Shown here piece after piece: positions 17,101 to 24,707 of a stretch of DNA of 64,000 bases. A program made the position numbers and the translations under genes. This stretch comes from Candidatus Avedoeria danica (GTDB lineage Bacteria > Chloroflexota > Anaerolineae > Epilineales > Epilineaceae): positions 244,750 through 308,749 of the forward strand of contig JADJCV010000001.1 of NCBI GenBank assembly GCA_016703025.1. The letters are read 5' to 3'. Below the pieces are notes generated by a model that did no database searches, was not told the DNA's origin, and saw only the letters and a program-made list of their open reading frames with translations. The stretch's first letter is position 1. Each line of letters opens with the position of its first letter.

Positions 17101-18794
17101 CGCCGACGTTCACCGTCACGTCGCCCGCGACGCGCACGCCGACCCGCCGTCCGCAAGGCGAGGGCGGTACGGTCTACCTGCCGATCGGCTACCGCCGCGC
17201 GACCGTCGCCGGCGTGCCGGTGCAGCTGGCGGAGAACGGCCCGCCGGTCCGCGCGGACGCCGCGGACGTCGCCCACGCCTCCCACCACTCGGAGGACCGC
17301 CAGCCCGTCCTCGTCGTCCTCCGCCCCGCCATCGACGTCGCGCGGCGCGACGTGCCCGACGACGTCGCCATGACCGCCGTCGCCCAGGCCCAGGACCGCG
17401 TTCTCGCCGATGTCGACGCGTCCGACGTCACGCTGCGCCACCGCTATGGGATCGTGCCGATGCTCTTCGTCGACGCGAGCGCGCGCGGCCGTGCGGCGCT
17501 GGCCCGACACCCGCTCGTGGCGGCCGTCGAGCCCGACCGCGTGAGCGTGCTGCAGCTCGCCGAGCACGCCCAAACGGTCCACGCCGACCGGGTATGGGCG
17601 GACTACGGCGTGACGGGCGAGGGCGTAAACGTTGCCGTGATCGACACCGGCGTCGACGCGAACCACCCGGACCTCAAGGCTGCGATCGTTGCCCAGAAGT
17701 GCTTCTCCGTCGAGAGCGGGTGCGGCGTCAACAGCGCCGCGTCCGAGAGCGATGACGCGATCGACCGGAACGGCCACGGCACCGGCATGGCGGGGATCGT
17801 CGCGGGCCGCGGCGTCGTGGCGCCGCGCGGGATCGCGCCCGGCGCCGGCATCGTGGCGGTGCGCGTTTTCAACGCCAAGGCCGAGTCGTTCATCAGCGAC
17901 CAGGTCAAGGCGTTCGATTGGATCGTCCGCGAGCGGAGCCGGCTGAATGTCAAGATCGCCAACATGAGCCTCGGGTCGAGGGAAACGTTCACCGGCAACT
18001 GCGACCAGGCGGACCCGGCCCGCGCGACCGCCATCCAGACCGCGATCACGCGGGGCATCGCCGTCTTCGTCGCCACCGGCAACAGCGGAGCCCAGAATGC
18101 GCTCAGCGCGCCCGGCTGCCTGTCCAACGTCATCGCCGTCGCGGCCACATACGATGCCGATCTCGGCCGCGAGCCGGACCGCGGCGAGTTCGGCGGTCCC
18201 GACGGCTGCTTCGACGAGAACGCCTCACCGGACACGGTCACGTGCTTCTCGAACATCGGCCGCGGCGTGTCCGTCGTGGCGCCGGGCGCCTGGACGACGG
18301 CGCCCAAGATGGGCGGCGGGACGTCGTCGACGGTCGGGACGAGCAACGCCTCGCCGGTGGCCGCCGCGGTCGGTGCGCTCGTGGTGGCGGTGGACGGCAA
18401 CATCCGCCCCGCGCAGCTCAAGAAGCTGCTCGAGGACACCGGCACGCTCGTCACGGCCAAGAACGGCCAGAAGTACCCGCGCGTCGATGCGCTGGCCGCC
18501 CTGATCAAGGCCGGCGCCAAGCCCGTCACGCCCGCCGGGCCGACGGCGTCGCCGACACCGACACGAGGGCCGACGGCCAGCGCGACGCCGACGGCCGCGC
18601 CGAGCGAAACGCCGGTGGCCGGATCACCGACGGCGGTGGCGTCCGCGACGATGCCCGCACCTTCGGCGACACCCTCGCCGCCGGATGAGACCCCCGTACC
18701 GACGCGGACCGAGGCGTCGGCAACGATCACGCCATTCCACGGGGACAACAATGGGCCGAGCATCTACCTACCGGTCGCCAGCAACGGACCATAG
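14103..18794 (+). CDS. Secreted fusion: glucose/sorbosone-dehydrogenase-like propeller plus subtilisin-like protease
   Basis: 1563 aa from the ATG at 14103, which opens a signal peptide (hydrophobic A/L stretch to about residue 35). Residues about 45-400 are a glucose/sorbosone-dehydrogenase-like propeller (G-L-Q-G-I-T-V-G-P-D-F, G-G-L-H-F-G-A-D-G-M-L-Y-V-G-T-G-D, W-A-S-G-L-R-N-P-F). An Ig-like module (about 405-490) and beta-rich modules follow, then a Thr/Pro-rich linker ending in V-Y-L-P-I-G-Y-R (Y1025). From about 1040 comes a protease propeptide-like region and an S8 domain with Asp1181 (V-I-D-T-G-V-D), His1225 (G-H-G-T-G-M-A) and Ser1417 (G-T-S-N-A-S-P). A second Thr/Pro-rich linker ends in I-Y-L-P-V-A-S-N-G-P. 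The protease triad is intact. Confidence 0.85.
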   Translation: MLNRPIAAGGLAALALAFLPAGPHAPSAAAAMLAMSATSATAATAAPSALPTGFVETRVADKLNGATAMTIAPDGRVFIAEQRGTVRVVENDVLLAEPVLTVATTAIEDLGLQGITVGPDFESSPSLYVLATVDEPTTHNRILRYKVTGNDAPVESAQVIADLETLTTRTRVGGGLHFGADGMLYVGTGDNGDGAKAASLESTLGKILRLAPDGHIPPDNPFFATQQGRNRAIWASGLRNPFTFAVQPGTGRMLINDIGQAAFEEINEGAAGEDYGWPSTEGPTSAPGITGPLYAYPHVPGCAISGGAFYNPADAWFPPSYVGKYFFADYCQGEIRVLDPNNPTDVTVFGSTSAPSWPIDVRVSPDGALYYLARGSDFGTDTGALYKVRYVGSGQPTIGIQPVATSVVVGRTARFSVRAFGTQPLTYRWQRDGVDVPGGTGAELAVGPVQPSDSGARFSVIVGNGEGSVSSDAALLTVTERTPPVATILLPNPGFQFVGDGLVTFYGQAVDALDVPLPPSALSWRMDLHHGDHVHELMPTTAGIAGGTHMLDLDAHRNPDAFVRITFTARDSEGLVTVRTRDIQPVLVDLMLASDPPGITLSVDDAPVTTPATVPSIAGVRRTVGADALERVGGALYAFERWSDGGDAIHTTPPMSRTMTLTATFRLFGGSLPIVDWGGDYVDADAGFRGADAPVESELDLERDGVYDDERWSIEWSDATPLSPPVDRAGKSARFYGGLLIESYDRPFEYKWAQVWAQSPVKPLDKLYYGASPGTRGWDLRYWRKSDFLSGGHDRRVSFDEASSIALVNYEGGDGVPQNNSGQVRIVVKDGGQWFISERAGEPASQTASLIITNPRNTGWALYDPQPPLRLAFKPRFAQFEPHVFVDIQAVGYLHSNDAVPPPAADVRAGFTVERVHVTARLGDPATALPPEGPTLAASTPATAPPTSPPTETPTVTPGPSPTATRTLLPGETPPPTDTAAPTDTPPPGSTTARPPASVTPTFTVTSPATRTPTRRPQGEGGTVYLPIGYRRATVAGVPVQLAENGPPVRADAADVAHASHHSEDRQPVLVVLRPAIDVARRDVPDDVAMTAVAQAQDRVLADVDASDVTLRHRYGIVPMLFVDASARGRAALARHPLVAAVEPDRVSVLQLAEHAQTVHADRVWADYGVTGEGVNVAVIDTGVDANHPDLKAAIVAQKCFSVESGCGVNSAASESDDAIDRNGHGTGMAGIVAGRGVVAPRGIAPGAGIVAVRVFNAKAESFISDQVKAFDWIVRERSRLNVKIANMSLGSRETFTGNCDQADPARATAIQTAITRGIAVFVATGNSGAQNALSAPGCLSNVIAVAATYDADLGREPDRGEFGGPDGCFDENASPDTVTCFSNIGRGVSVVAPGAWTTAPKMGGGTSSTVGTSNASPVAAAVGALVVAVDGNIRPAQLKKLLEDTGTLVTAKNGQKYPRVDALAALIKAGAKPVTPAGPTASPTPTRGPTASATPTAAPSETPVAGSPTAVASATMPAPSATPSPPDETPVPTRTEASATITPFHGDNNGPSIYLPVASNGP

Positions 18795-18857
18795 GAATCC
18801 GACGGCAACACAAACCCCGCCGGTAGGGGCACGGCGCGAAGGGCATGGGTCCGTATT

Positions 18858-18893
18858 GGCCGTTGGGGATTGGCCGTTGGGGATTGGCCGTTG
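18858..18893. repeat. 14-bp tandem repeat, 2.6 copies, between convergent genes
   Basis: GGCCGTTGGGGATT at 18858-18871 and 18872-18885, then GGCCGTTG. It lies between the subtilisin fusion and the convergent thiolase gene. Just upstream (about 18823) is GTAGGGGCACGGC, which equals one half of the palindrome found in the transposase gene at 59.9 kb. Confidence 0.8.
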
Positions 18894-18899
18894 CGGCCG

Positions 18900-20093
18900 T
18901 TACCCCACCCGCTCCACCACCACCGCCGTGCTCCCCCCCGTCCCGTGGCACAGCGTCGCCAGCCCGAGCGTCTTGCCGCGGTCGGCCAGCGCCGCCAGCA
19001 GCGTGACGATCAGCCGCGCGCCCGTCGCGCCGATCGGGTGGCCGAGGGCGATCGCGCCGCCGTTCACGTTCAGCTTGTCGTAGGGCACGCCCAGCTCGCG
19101 GTGGAAGAGGACGGAGTTCACCGCGAAGGCCTCGTTGTTCTCGAAGAGGTCGATGTCGTCGACCGTCATGCCGAGTTGGTCGAGGAGCTGCTTGACCGCC
19201 GGGATCGGCGCGGCGGCGAAGCGCCAGCCGGGGCCGGCGGCCCACGTGCTGCCCAACACCTTGGCGATCGGCTTGAGACCGTGGGCCGCCACGGCGTCCC
19301 CGCTGGCGACGACGAGCGCCGCGGCGCCGTCCGTCAGCTGGCTGGCGTTGCCGGCGGTGATCACGCCGTCCGGGTTGAACGCCGGCCGGAGCTTGGCAAG
19401 GCTCTCCAGCGTCGTGTCGGGCCGAATGCCCTCGTCGCGATCGACGACGGTCACGCCCTTGCGGCCCTGGATCTCGTACGGCGCGATCTCGCCCGCGAAC
19501 TTGCCGCCGTCGGTCGCCGCCGCGGCGCGGCGGTGGGACTCGAACGCGACCTCGTCGAGGTCGGCGCGGCTGATCCCGAACTCGGCGGCCAGGCGCTCGG
19601 TCTGATCGCCCATCCGCTCGCCGGTCAGCGGGTCCGTCAGGCCGTCGTGGTCGAGGAGGTCGATCAGCGGCTCGGACTTGCCCGAGATGTACTTGTAGCC
19701 CCAGCGCGCCGCCGGCCGGAGCAGGAAGCCGCTCTGGGACATCGATTCCGTGCCGCCGGCGACCATGATGTCGCGCTCGCCCGCCTTGATGTGCGTCACG
19801 GCGTTCATCGTCGCCAGCATGGCCGAGCTGCACACCATGTTCACGTGGTAGCCGTCGATCGTGTCCGGGATGCCGGCTTTGATGGCGGCCTGGCGGGCGA
19901 TCAACTGGCCATGCCCGGCGCTCACGACGTTGCCGAACACGTAGCCGTCGACGGCCTCGGGGGCGACGTTGCCGCGCGCCAGGGCCGCGCGCATCGCGTG
20001 CGCCCCGAGGTCGACCGGCGAGACGTCCATCAGCCCGCCGCCGAACTTGCCGAGGGGCGTCCGAGCGCCCGAGACGATGAATGCTTCCTTCAT
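18900..20093 (-). CDS. phaA: Acetyl-CoA acetyltransferase (thiolase)
   Basis: 397 aa from the ATG at 20093 with AAGGAG 9 nt upstream. Thiolase hallmarks: M-V-C-S-S-A-M with the acyl-accepting Cys88, E-N-N-E-A-F-A, G-H-P-I-G-A-T-G with His352, and L-C-H-G-T-G-G with Cys382. The last motif differs slightly from the usual C-x-G-G-G. Biosynthetic thiolases condense two acetyl-CoA to acetoacetyl-CoA, the first step of PHA synthesis. Its position 58 nt after phaC supports that role; a beta-oxidation thiolase is the alternative. No acetoacetyl-CoA reductase (phaB) is visible in the window. Confidence 0.85.
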   Translation of the reverse strand: MKEAFIVSGARTPLGKFGGGLMDVSPVDLGAHAMRAALARGNVAPEAVDGYVFGNVVSAGHGQLIARQAAIKAGIPDTIDGYHVNMVCSSAMLATMNAVTHIKAGERDIMVAGGTESMSQSGFLLRPAARWGYKYISGKSEPLIDLLDHDGLTDPLTGERMGDQTERLAAEFGISRADLDEVAFESHRRAAAATDGGKFAGEIAPYEIQGRKGVTVVDRDEGIRPDTTLESLAKLRPAFNPDGVITAGNASQLTDGAAALVVASGDAVAAHGLKPIAKVLGSTWAAGPGWRFAAAPIPAVKQLLDQLGMTVDDIDLFENNEAFAVNSVLFHRELGVPYDKLNVNGGAIALGHPIGATGARLIVTLLAALADRGKTLGLATLCHGTGGSTAVVVERVG

Positions 20094-20151
20094 GGTCCGC
20101 AACTCCTTGTGCGCGAATTGTTCCGCGTGCGCGAATTGTGAGCGAACGGCA

Positions 20152-21240
20152 TCACGACCGCGCGTCGAGCCATTCCACGAGCGCTGCCGGCAATGTCTTC
20201 TGGACCTTGCCGCTCACGTACATGCCGATGTGGCCGACCGGATAGGACAGTTCCTTGTAGTCCGCCGTGCCCACCCGCCCGGCCAGCGCCAGCGACGAGG
20301 CCGGCGGGACAAGGTGGTCCTGCTCGGCGAAGACGTTCAGCACCGGCATCGTCACGGCCTTCAGGTCCACGCGTCGGCCGCCGAGCTCGACCTCGCCGGC
20401 GATGAGCTTGTTGTCCTGGTAGAAGTCCTTCAGGAACTGGCGATAGGCCTCGCCGGCCTGATCCGGGCTGTCGAAGATCCACTTCTCCATCCGCAGGAAA
20501 TTGCGGACCTTCGTCTCGTCTTCGGCGATGTCCAGCAGTCCGGCGTACTTGGCGACGTTCAGCTGGAAGGGCTTGAGCATCAGGAAGCCGAGGTTCATGA
20601 AGTCGCCGGGGATGTTGCCCAGCGCATCGACCATGAGGTCGATGTCCATCGGCCGCGCCCAGGCGTTCAGCAGGCCGCAGTCGGCGCCGCTCTCCGCGTG
20701 GAAGTCGACCGGGGCGACCATCGCGATGAGGCTCTTGACCTTGTCGGGGTGCAGCGCCGCGTAGCACAGGCTGAACGTGCCGCCCTGGCAGATCCCGAGG
20801 ACGTGGATCGCCGGCTGGCCCGATCGCGCGCGGACCTCGTCCACGCAGCGGTCGATGTAGCCGTTGATGTAGTCGTCCAGCGTCCGCCAGCGGTCGGCCC
20901 GGGTGGGGTAGCCCCAGTCGATCAGGTAGACGTCGAGGCCAAGGTCCAGCAGGTTGCGGACGAGGGAGCGGTCCTCCTGGAGGTCGACCATGTACGGACG
21001 GTTGACGAGCGCGTACGAGATCAACAGCGGCACCGGCCGCGGCTCGGCCACGCGCGGAGTGAAGCGGTAGAGCGTGATCCCATCCTCGCTCCAGACCGCC
21101 TCCTTGGCCGAGCAGCCGACCGTCACGTCGTCGCTGTCGATGCGCGAGAGCGTCTCGACGCCGGCCACGGTCTGGCGGCTCATCTCGGCCAGCTCGCGGG
21201 CGAACGTCTCAGGCGTGATCGCGAACACGTTGGGCATCAT
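20152..21240 (-). CDS. phaC: Class III polyhydroxyalkanoate synthase, PhaC subunit
   Basis: 362 aa, the short class III size. The start overlaps the phaE stop (TGATG) and AAGGAGGT lies about 6 nt upstream. The alpha/beta-hydrolase catalytic triad is visible: lipase-like box L-G-I-C-Q-G-G with Cys151, Asp308 in F-A-E-Q-D-H-L-V-P-P, and His337 in Y-P-V-G-H-I-G-M. D-V-Y-L-I-D-W-G-Y-P is also characteristic of PhaC. With PhaE it polymerises (R)-3-hydroxyacyl-CoA into polyester at the granule surface. It belongs to a minus-strand cluster phasin, phaE, phaC, thiolase. Confidence 0.95.
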   Translation of the reverse strand: MMPNVFAITPETFARELAEMSRQTVAGVETLSRIDSDDVTVGCSAKEAVWSEDGITLYRFTPRVAEPRPVPLLISYALVNRPYMVDLQEDRSLVRNLLDLGLDVYLIDWGYPTRADRWRTLDDYINGYIDRCVDEVRARSGQPAIHVLGICQGGTFSLCYAALHPDKVKSLIAMVAPVDFHAESGADCGLLNAWARPMDIDLMVDALGNIPGDFMNLGFLMLKPFQLNVAKYAGLLDIAEDETKVRNFLRMEKWIFDSPDQAGEAYRQFLKDFYQDNKLIAGEVELGGRRVDLKAVTMPVLNVFAEQDHLVPPASSLALAGRVGTADYKELSYPVGHIGMYVSGKVQKTLPAALVEWLDARS

Positions 21241-22451
21241 CAGGACACCTCCTTGTCGGTCGCCTTGTCGGTCGCCTTGTCGGTCGCCGCTCGACCCGCA
21301 GCGCGCTTTGCCGGCCGTGCCGCCGCCATCGCCTGCCGGAGCTCGCGGACCTCGCGTTTGAGGGCGTGCACGCGCCGATTCGTCTCATCCAGCTCGCTGC
21401 GCGACGGGATGTCCGTCATCTTGAGCGCCGTCTCGACGATGTCGCGTTCGCGCAGGCGATAGCGCATGGCAGCGGCCAGCATCGCGGCCTGCGCCTCGGC
21501 GTAGCGCGGCGCGCGGAAGGCGTCCTCGAGCGAGGCGTCGGTGGCCTCGGACCAAACGTTCACGAACTCGCGAAGGCTGGTGATGGGCGTGTTCGCCTCG
21601 GCCCGGCGACGGAGCATGTCGACCCCCGCCTGCCCGGACGCCGCCCAGGCTTCGTTCAGGACGACGCTGAACTCGAACACTGCGCGTCGGTAGTCCACCC
21701 AGGCGTCGAAGCCGCGCTGCAACATCTCGGTCGTCTCGCGGGAATAGCCCATCGACGGCGTCTCGATGAGACGTCCGGCGCTGCGCTCCCACGCATCCCA
21801 CAGGAGGCGTGTCTGACCCAACAGCTCGGAGCTGTCGCCGCCGAAGGCGCGCGTGGCCGACGTCGGCACCTCCTTCATCAAGTTCGCCCACGGGCCGGGC
21901 AGTCGCTCCAATGCGGCAAGGTAGCCGGCCCACAGGCTGTTGATGTCGCCGGGCGGCGTGCCCAGGTTGGACCACGGCGCGGCCATCGACTGCTGCATCA
22001 GCTGGCCGAACGCATCGAGCTTGGCCGTCGTCTCCTCGGGCGAGGTCGCCGGCGCCGAGAGCATCGACCATGCCTGCTGCATGAGCGCGCCGTAACGAAG
22101 CATCGTCTCCTGGGTGGCCGCCATGCCCTGAGCTGCGTCCCTGGCCACCGGGTCCGCCCCGGCCGTCCAAGCCGCCGTGGTCTGGTGCGCCAGTTGCCGC
22201 CACGAGGCCAGCCAGGCGTCCGTTGCACCGGACCATGGCGATGCACCCGGCCATTGCGCGGCGCCCGGCCATGGGGCCCCGGTCGGAGCCGTGCCGGCGT
22301 GGCCGCCCGTGGGGCGCGCAGCCTGGCCGGCCGCTGTGCCGGCGGCCTGGGCGCCGGCGGCCGCAAGGTCAGCCCACTGCGACCACATCTGACGCTGGGC
22401 ATCGGCCATGCCCTGCCACATCGAACCCATCCCGTCCTGACCCTCGCTCAT
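21240..22451 (-). CDS. phaE: Class III PHA synthase subunit PhaE
   Basis: 403 aa from the ATG at 22451 (M-S-E-G-Q-D-G-M); an ATG 9 nt further upstream is possible but sits directly on the GAGGGG. The N-terminal half is rich in W, M, Q, A and P and helical. The C-terminal about 120 residues carry the PhaE signature: F-V-N-V-W-S-E-A-T-D-A-S, R-Y-A-E-A-Q-A-A-M, D-I-P-S-R-S-E-L-D-E-T-N-R-R-V-H-A-L-K-R and so on. PhaE is the non-catalytic partner that activates PhaC. The extreme C-terminus is a 12-nt tandem repeat giving A-T-D-K three times. It overlaps phaC by one base. Confidence 0.88.
   Translation of the reverse strand: MSEGQDGMGSMWQGMADAQRQMWSQWADLAAAGAQAAGTAAGQAARPTGGHAGTAPTGAPWPGAAQWPGASPWSGATDAWLASWRQLAHQTTAAWTAGADPVARDAAQGMAATQETMLRYGALMQQAWSMLSAPATSPEETTAKLDAFGQLMQQSMAAPWSNLGTPPGDINSLWAGYLAALERLPGPWANLMKEVPTSATRAFGGDSSELLGQTRLLWDAWERSAGRLIETPSMGYSRETTEMLQRGFDAWVDYRRAVFEFSVVLNEAWAASGQAGVDMLRRRAEANTPITSLREFVNVWSEATDASLEDAFRAPRYAEAQAAMLAAAMRYRLRERDIVETALKMTDIPSRSELDETNRRVHALKREVRELRQAMAAARPAKRAAGRAATDKATDKATDKEVS
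21252..21287 (-). repeat. 12-nt in-frame tandem repeat at the 3' end of phaE
   Basis: CTTGTCGGTCGC three times (plus-strand reading), encoding A-T-D-K repeats. A related CTTGTCGGTYCC unit occurs twice at 23155-23178, between the 190-aa gene and the phasin promoter. Confidence 0.85.
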
Positions 22452-22519
22452 GGCGCCCATCCCCTCGACGGCAAGGAGCCGCTCGGTGCCCGGCGCGCAC
22501 GCCGGCAGTTGAAACGACG

Positions 22520-22557
22520 ATCGGCCAGGGCACGGTGAATACTGTGCCCTGGCCGAT
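22520..22557 (-). terminator. 14-bp hairpin between the phasin and phaE genes (terminator or attenuator)
   Basis: ATCGGCCAGGGCAC (22520-22533) pairs perfectly with GTGCCCTGGCCGAT (22544-22557) around a 10-nt loop. On the minus strand it follows the phasin stop by 49 nt and precedes phaE. The downstream T content is weak, so partial termination, or protection of the phasin mRNA 3' end, is as likely as full termination. Confidence 0.65.
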
Positions 22558-22606
22558 GACGATGGCGCCCAAAGGCAACCGCCTGTGGCGCGCTGCGCGA
22601 ATGCGC

Positions 22607-23026
22607 TTAGTTCTTGCGGGCGGCCTTGGTCGTGTCCGCGACGCTCTCGGCCAACTCGCGGCCGGCGGTCGCGAACTCGGCGACCTGCGTCTGCGCGACG
22701 CGCGCCTGCGTCTGCACGGCCTTCACGGTCTCCTGGGCCATCGACTGGCCGGCCGTGCTCAGCGTCTCGGCAAGCTTGGTGGCCTGGTGCACGCCGGTCT
22801 GGACCTGACCCTGCCACGCCTCGGCGGCCTTCTGGATCTGGGCCTGCTCGCGCTGCGCCAGCTCCTGGATGCGGTTCGCCGTGTCGGTGAACACCACGTT
22901 CCACTGCTCGCGCAGCGAAACGAGGGCTTCCATCTGGGCCTTCGTGGCCTCGAGGTTGAAGTGGTTCCAGGCGGTGAGGGTCTCGTTCCACTGGCTCAGG
23001 TTCGTCTTGACGGTCTCGGGCATCAT
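22607..23026 (-). CDS. Phasin-family PHA granule-associated protein
   Basis: 139 aa from the ATG at 23026, with AGGAG 8 nt upstream; the adjacent ATG at 23023 is an alternative. The sequence is an uninterrupted amphipathic helix-former rich in A, Q, E, T and V (T-N-L-S-Q-W-N-E-T-L-T-A-W-N, V-Q-T-Q-A-R-V-A-Q-T-Q-V), typical of phasins, which coat PHA granules. It is first in the cluster, ahead of phaE and phaC, and has its own promoter with SARP-like direct repeats about 90-120 nt upstream. The hairpin downstream would let it be expressed more strongly than the synthase, as expected for a stoichiometric coat protein. Confidence 0.85.
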   Translation of the reverse strand: MMPETVKTNLSQWNETLTAWNHFNLEATKAQMEALVSLREQWNVVFTDTANRIQELAQREQAQIQKAAEAWQGQVQTGVHQATKLAETLSTAGQSMAQETVKAVQTQARVAQTQVAEFATAGRELAESVADTTKAARKN

Positions 23027-23115
23027 GGTGGTCTCTCCTAGGCTTATCGGCACCCCACCATCCGCGGGGTGGCTTTCGTGTTTCGCCGGCACCGCGTTCG
23101 TGCCGTACGATGGAC

Positions 23116-23147
23116 AGTCTACCCACCCGAGTTACACACCAGTTACA
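23116..23147 (-). promoter_or_regulatory. SARP-type activator site and -10 of the phasin promoter
   Basis: On the minus strand TGTAACT-GGTG-TGTAACT (23147-23130) is a perfect heptamer direct repeat with a 4-bp gap (11-bp period). Exactly 8 bp later stands TAGACT (23121-23116), a 4/6 match to -10. No -35 hexamer is present, as usual for SARP-dependent promoters. A BTAD regulator gene lies 0.7 kb upstream. Confidence 0.7.
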
Positions 23148-23179
23148 AGATCCTCTTGTCGGTTCCCTTGTCGGTCCCT

Positions 23180-23752
23180 CTATTCGTTCCCTCTGTCGCG
23201 CAACGCCGCCTCCACCCGCCCCACCTTCTCGTCCAGCGCCTGCAGCCGCGCCGCCACCTCGCCCAGCGCGGCCAGCACCGCCGCCGCGTCCGGCGGGCGC
23301 TTGTCCTTCTCGGCGGCCGCACCGGTGCCCAGGAACGGCGACCACCACGTCAGCGAGCGCTCGATCTGCTCGCCCACCTGTTGGCGTACGGCCTCCGACT
23401 TCGCCATCGTCTGGCTGAAGGCGTCGAGCATGTACGTGGCGTAGCCGCTCGTCACGCGCTCCCACAACTGGAAGCTGTCGGCCAGCGCTTGCCGCTGGTC
23501 GTCCGGCGAGCGGTCGGCGACGGCGTTCATCGTCAGCGTTGCCAGTTGGTGCTGCATGAACGCCACCGCGTCGGCGAACTCGGTGAAGCGCGCCTCGGCA
23601 TCGCTCTGGACGTGCCGGATATGGCCCCGCCAGCGGACGCGCGACTCACCGCCCTCATCCGCATAGAGGTCCTGTGTGAACCGCAGGACGAACGAGGCGA
23701 TGTCCCCGCCCGCCTCCGTCGGTCGCCGCGAACCGCTCTCACGCTCAGCCAT
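23180..23752 (-). CDS. Helical protein of the PHA locus, phasin-like in its second half (function unknown)
   Basis: 190 aa from the ATG at 23752 with GGAGG 8 nt upstream. The N-terminal third has F-V-L-R-F-T-Q-D-L-Y and W-R-G-H-I-R-H-V-Q-S-D-A-E-A-R-F, a pattern not typical of phasins. The middle is an Ala/Gln-rich helix (L-W-E-R-V-T-S-G-Y-A-T-Y-M-L-D-A-F-S) and the C-terminus is a probable coiled coil (A-A-V-L-A-A-L-G-E-V-A-A-R-L-Q-A-L-D-E-K-V-G-R-V-E). It may be an accessory granule protein or a partner of the adjacent BTAD regulator, whose stop is 45 nt upstream. I do not recognise a named family. Confidence 0.7.
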   Translation of the reverse strand: MAERESGSRRPTEAGGDIASFVLRFTQDLYADEGGESRVRWRGHIRHVQSDAEARFTEFADAVAFMQHQLATLTMNAVADRSPDDQRQALADSFQLWERVTSGYATYMLDAFSQTMAKSEAVRQQVGEQIERSLTWWSPFLGTGAAAEKDKRPPDAAAVLAALGEVAARLQALDEKVGRVEAALRDRGNE

Positions 23753-23797
23753 CTGCGCTTCCTCCGAATCACGTCCGTCCGTCGTTCTCGACGCCGG

Positions 23798-24682
23798 CTA
23801 CGTCCCCACTCCGAGCCGGACGGAATCGTACACCGCCCGCGTCTGCGGCAGGGGGACGATGCCGAGCTCGCTCTCCAGCGCCGCCACGCACCGCTCCCAA
23901 CTGCGGATCGCCAGCGCCCGGTTGCCGCGGGCGGCGTGAGCGCGCATCTCGATCCGCCAGGCGTCCTCCCAAACCGGGTCGGTCGCCAGGACGCGGCCTG
24001 TCAGCCGCAAGCTCTCGAGCGGGTTCGTCTCGACGAGCAGCTCCGCCAACGTCGTCATCGCCCCGAAGGCAAGCACCTGCAGCCGCTCATGCTCGCTGCT
24101 CGCCCAGTCGTCATAGCGCCGTTCGGGGAGATAGTCCCCGCCATACAGCTCCGCCGCCGCCGCATAGTGCGCCGCGGCCCCGTCGCGGTCGCCGCCGATC
24201 TGCCGGTTGCCGGCAGCCACGTGCCCTTCGAGCGCCTCGGCATCGACCCACGCCTCCGCCAGGTCGATGCCGTATGTCGCTCCCCAGCGCCGCACGAAGC
24301 GCGGTTCGGCCCGGGCCGCACGGTCCGGTTCGAGCGCCCGCTGTACGGCGTTCAGCGCCACCTTGAAGTCCCTGTCCCCGGCCGCCGCATCGAGATCCGG
24401 CCAGAGCGCGTCGACGATCTGCTCCTTGTCGAGCCGCTTGCGCCGGAGCGTCACGACGAACTGGAACAGCTGGACCGCCTTGTCCCGACCCCACGCAGCC
24501 GGCAGCACCGGCACCCCGTCCCGCCAGACGCGAAATGCGCCCAACGTCTGGACGACGAGCGGCACGGCCCGAATCGCCGCAGCCAGCGGGTCGACCCGCA
24601 CGTCCGCCGGACCATCGGGGGGTTGCGGTTGGTCGGACGCCTGAACGCTCACACGGTCGATTGTCGTCGCCGATCCGACCAT
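23798..24682 (-). CDS. BTAD-domain transcriptional activator (SARP-like)
   Basis: 294 aa. Residues about 43-125 are an OmpR/SARP-type winged helix (L-G-A-F-R-V-W-R-D-G, K-A-V-Q-L-F-Q-F-V-V, K-E-Q-I-V-D-A-L-W-P-D, R-D-F-K-V-A-L-N-A-V-Q-R-A-L-E-P). Residues about 140-285 form the bacterial transcriptional activator (BTAD) helical domain (Y-G-G-D-Y-L-P, E-R-L-Q-V-L, H-A-A-R-G-N-R-A-L-A-I-R-S-W). SARP proteins bind heptamer direct repeats 8 bp from a -10; exactly such a site stands before the phasin gene downstream, making this the likely PHA regulator. The ATG at 24682 has no clear Shine-Dalgarno, so the true start may be slightly internal. Confidence 0.88.
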   Translation of the reverse strand: MVGSATTIDRVSVQASDQPQPPDGPADVRVDPLAAAIRAVPLVVQTLGAFRVWRDGVPVLPAAWGRDKAVQLFQFVVTLRRKRLDKEQIVDALWPDLDAAAGDRDFKVALNAVQRALEPDRAARAEPRFVRRWGATYGIDLAEAWVDAEALEGHVAAGNRQIGGDRDGAAAHYAAAAELYGGDYLPERRYDDWASSEHERLQVLAFGAMTTLAELLVETNPLESLRLTGRVLATDPVWEDAWRIEMRAHAARGNRALAIRSWERCVAALESELGIVPLPQTRAVYDSVRLGVGT

Positions 24683-24707
24683 GCGTCAACCGCCGCGTCC
24701 CGCCCCG

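Noticed and set aside
15170..17755. 861-codon plus-strand frame overlapping the fusion gene
   Set aside because: Extreme Arg/Gly/Ala content and no start signal; shadow frame.
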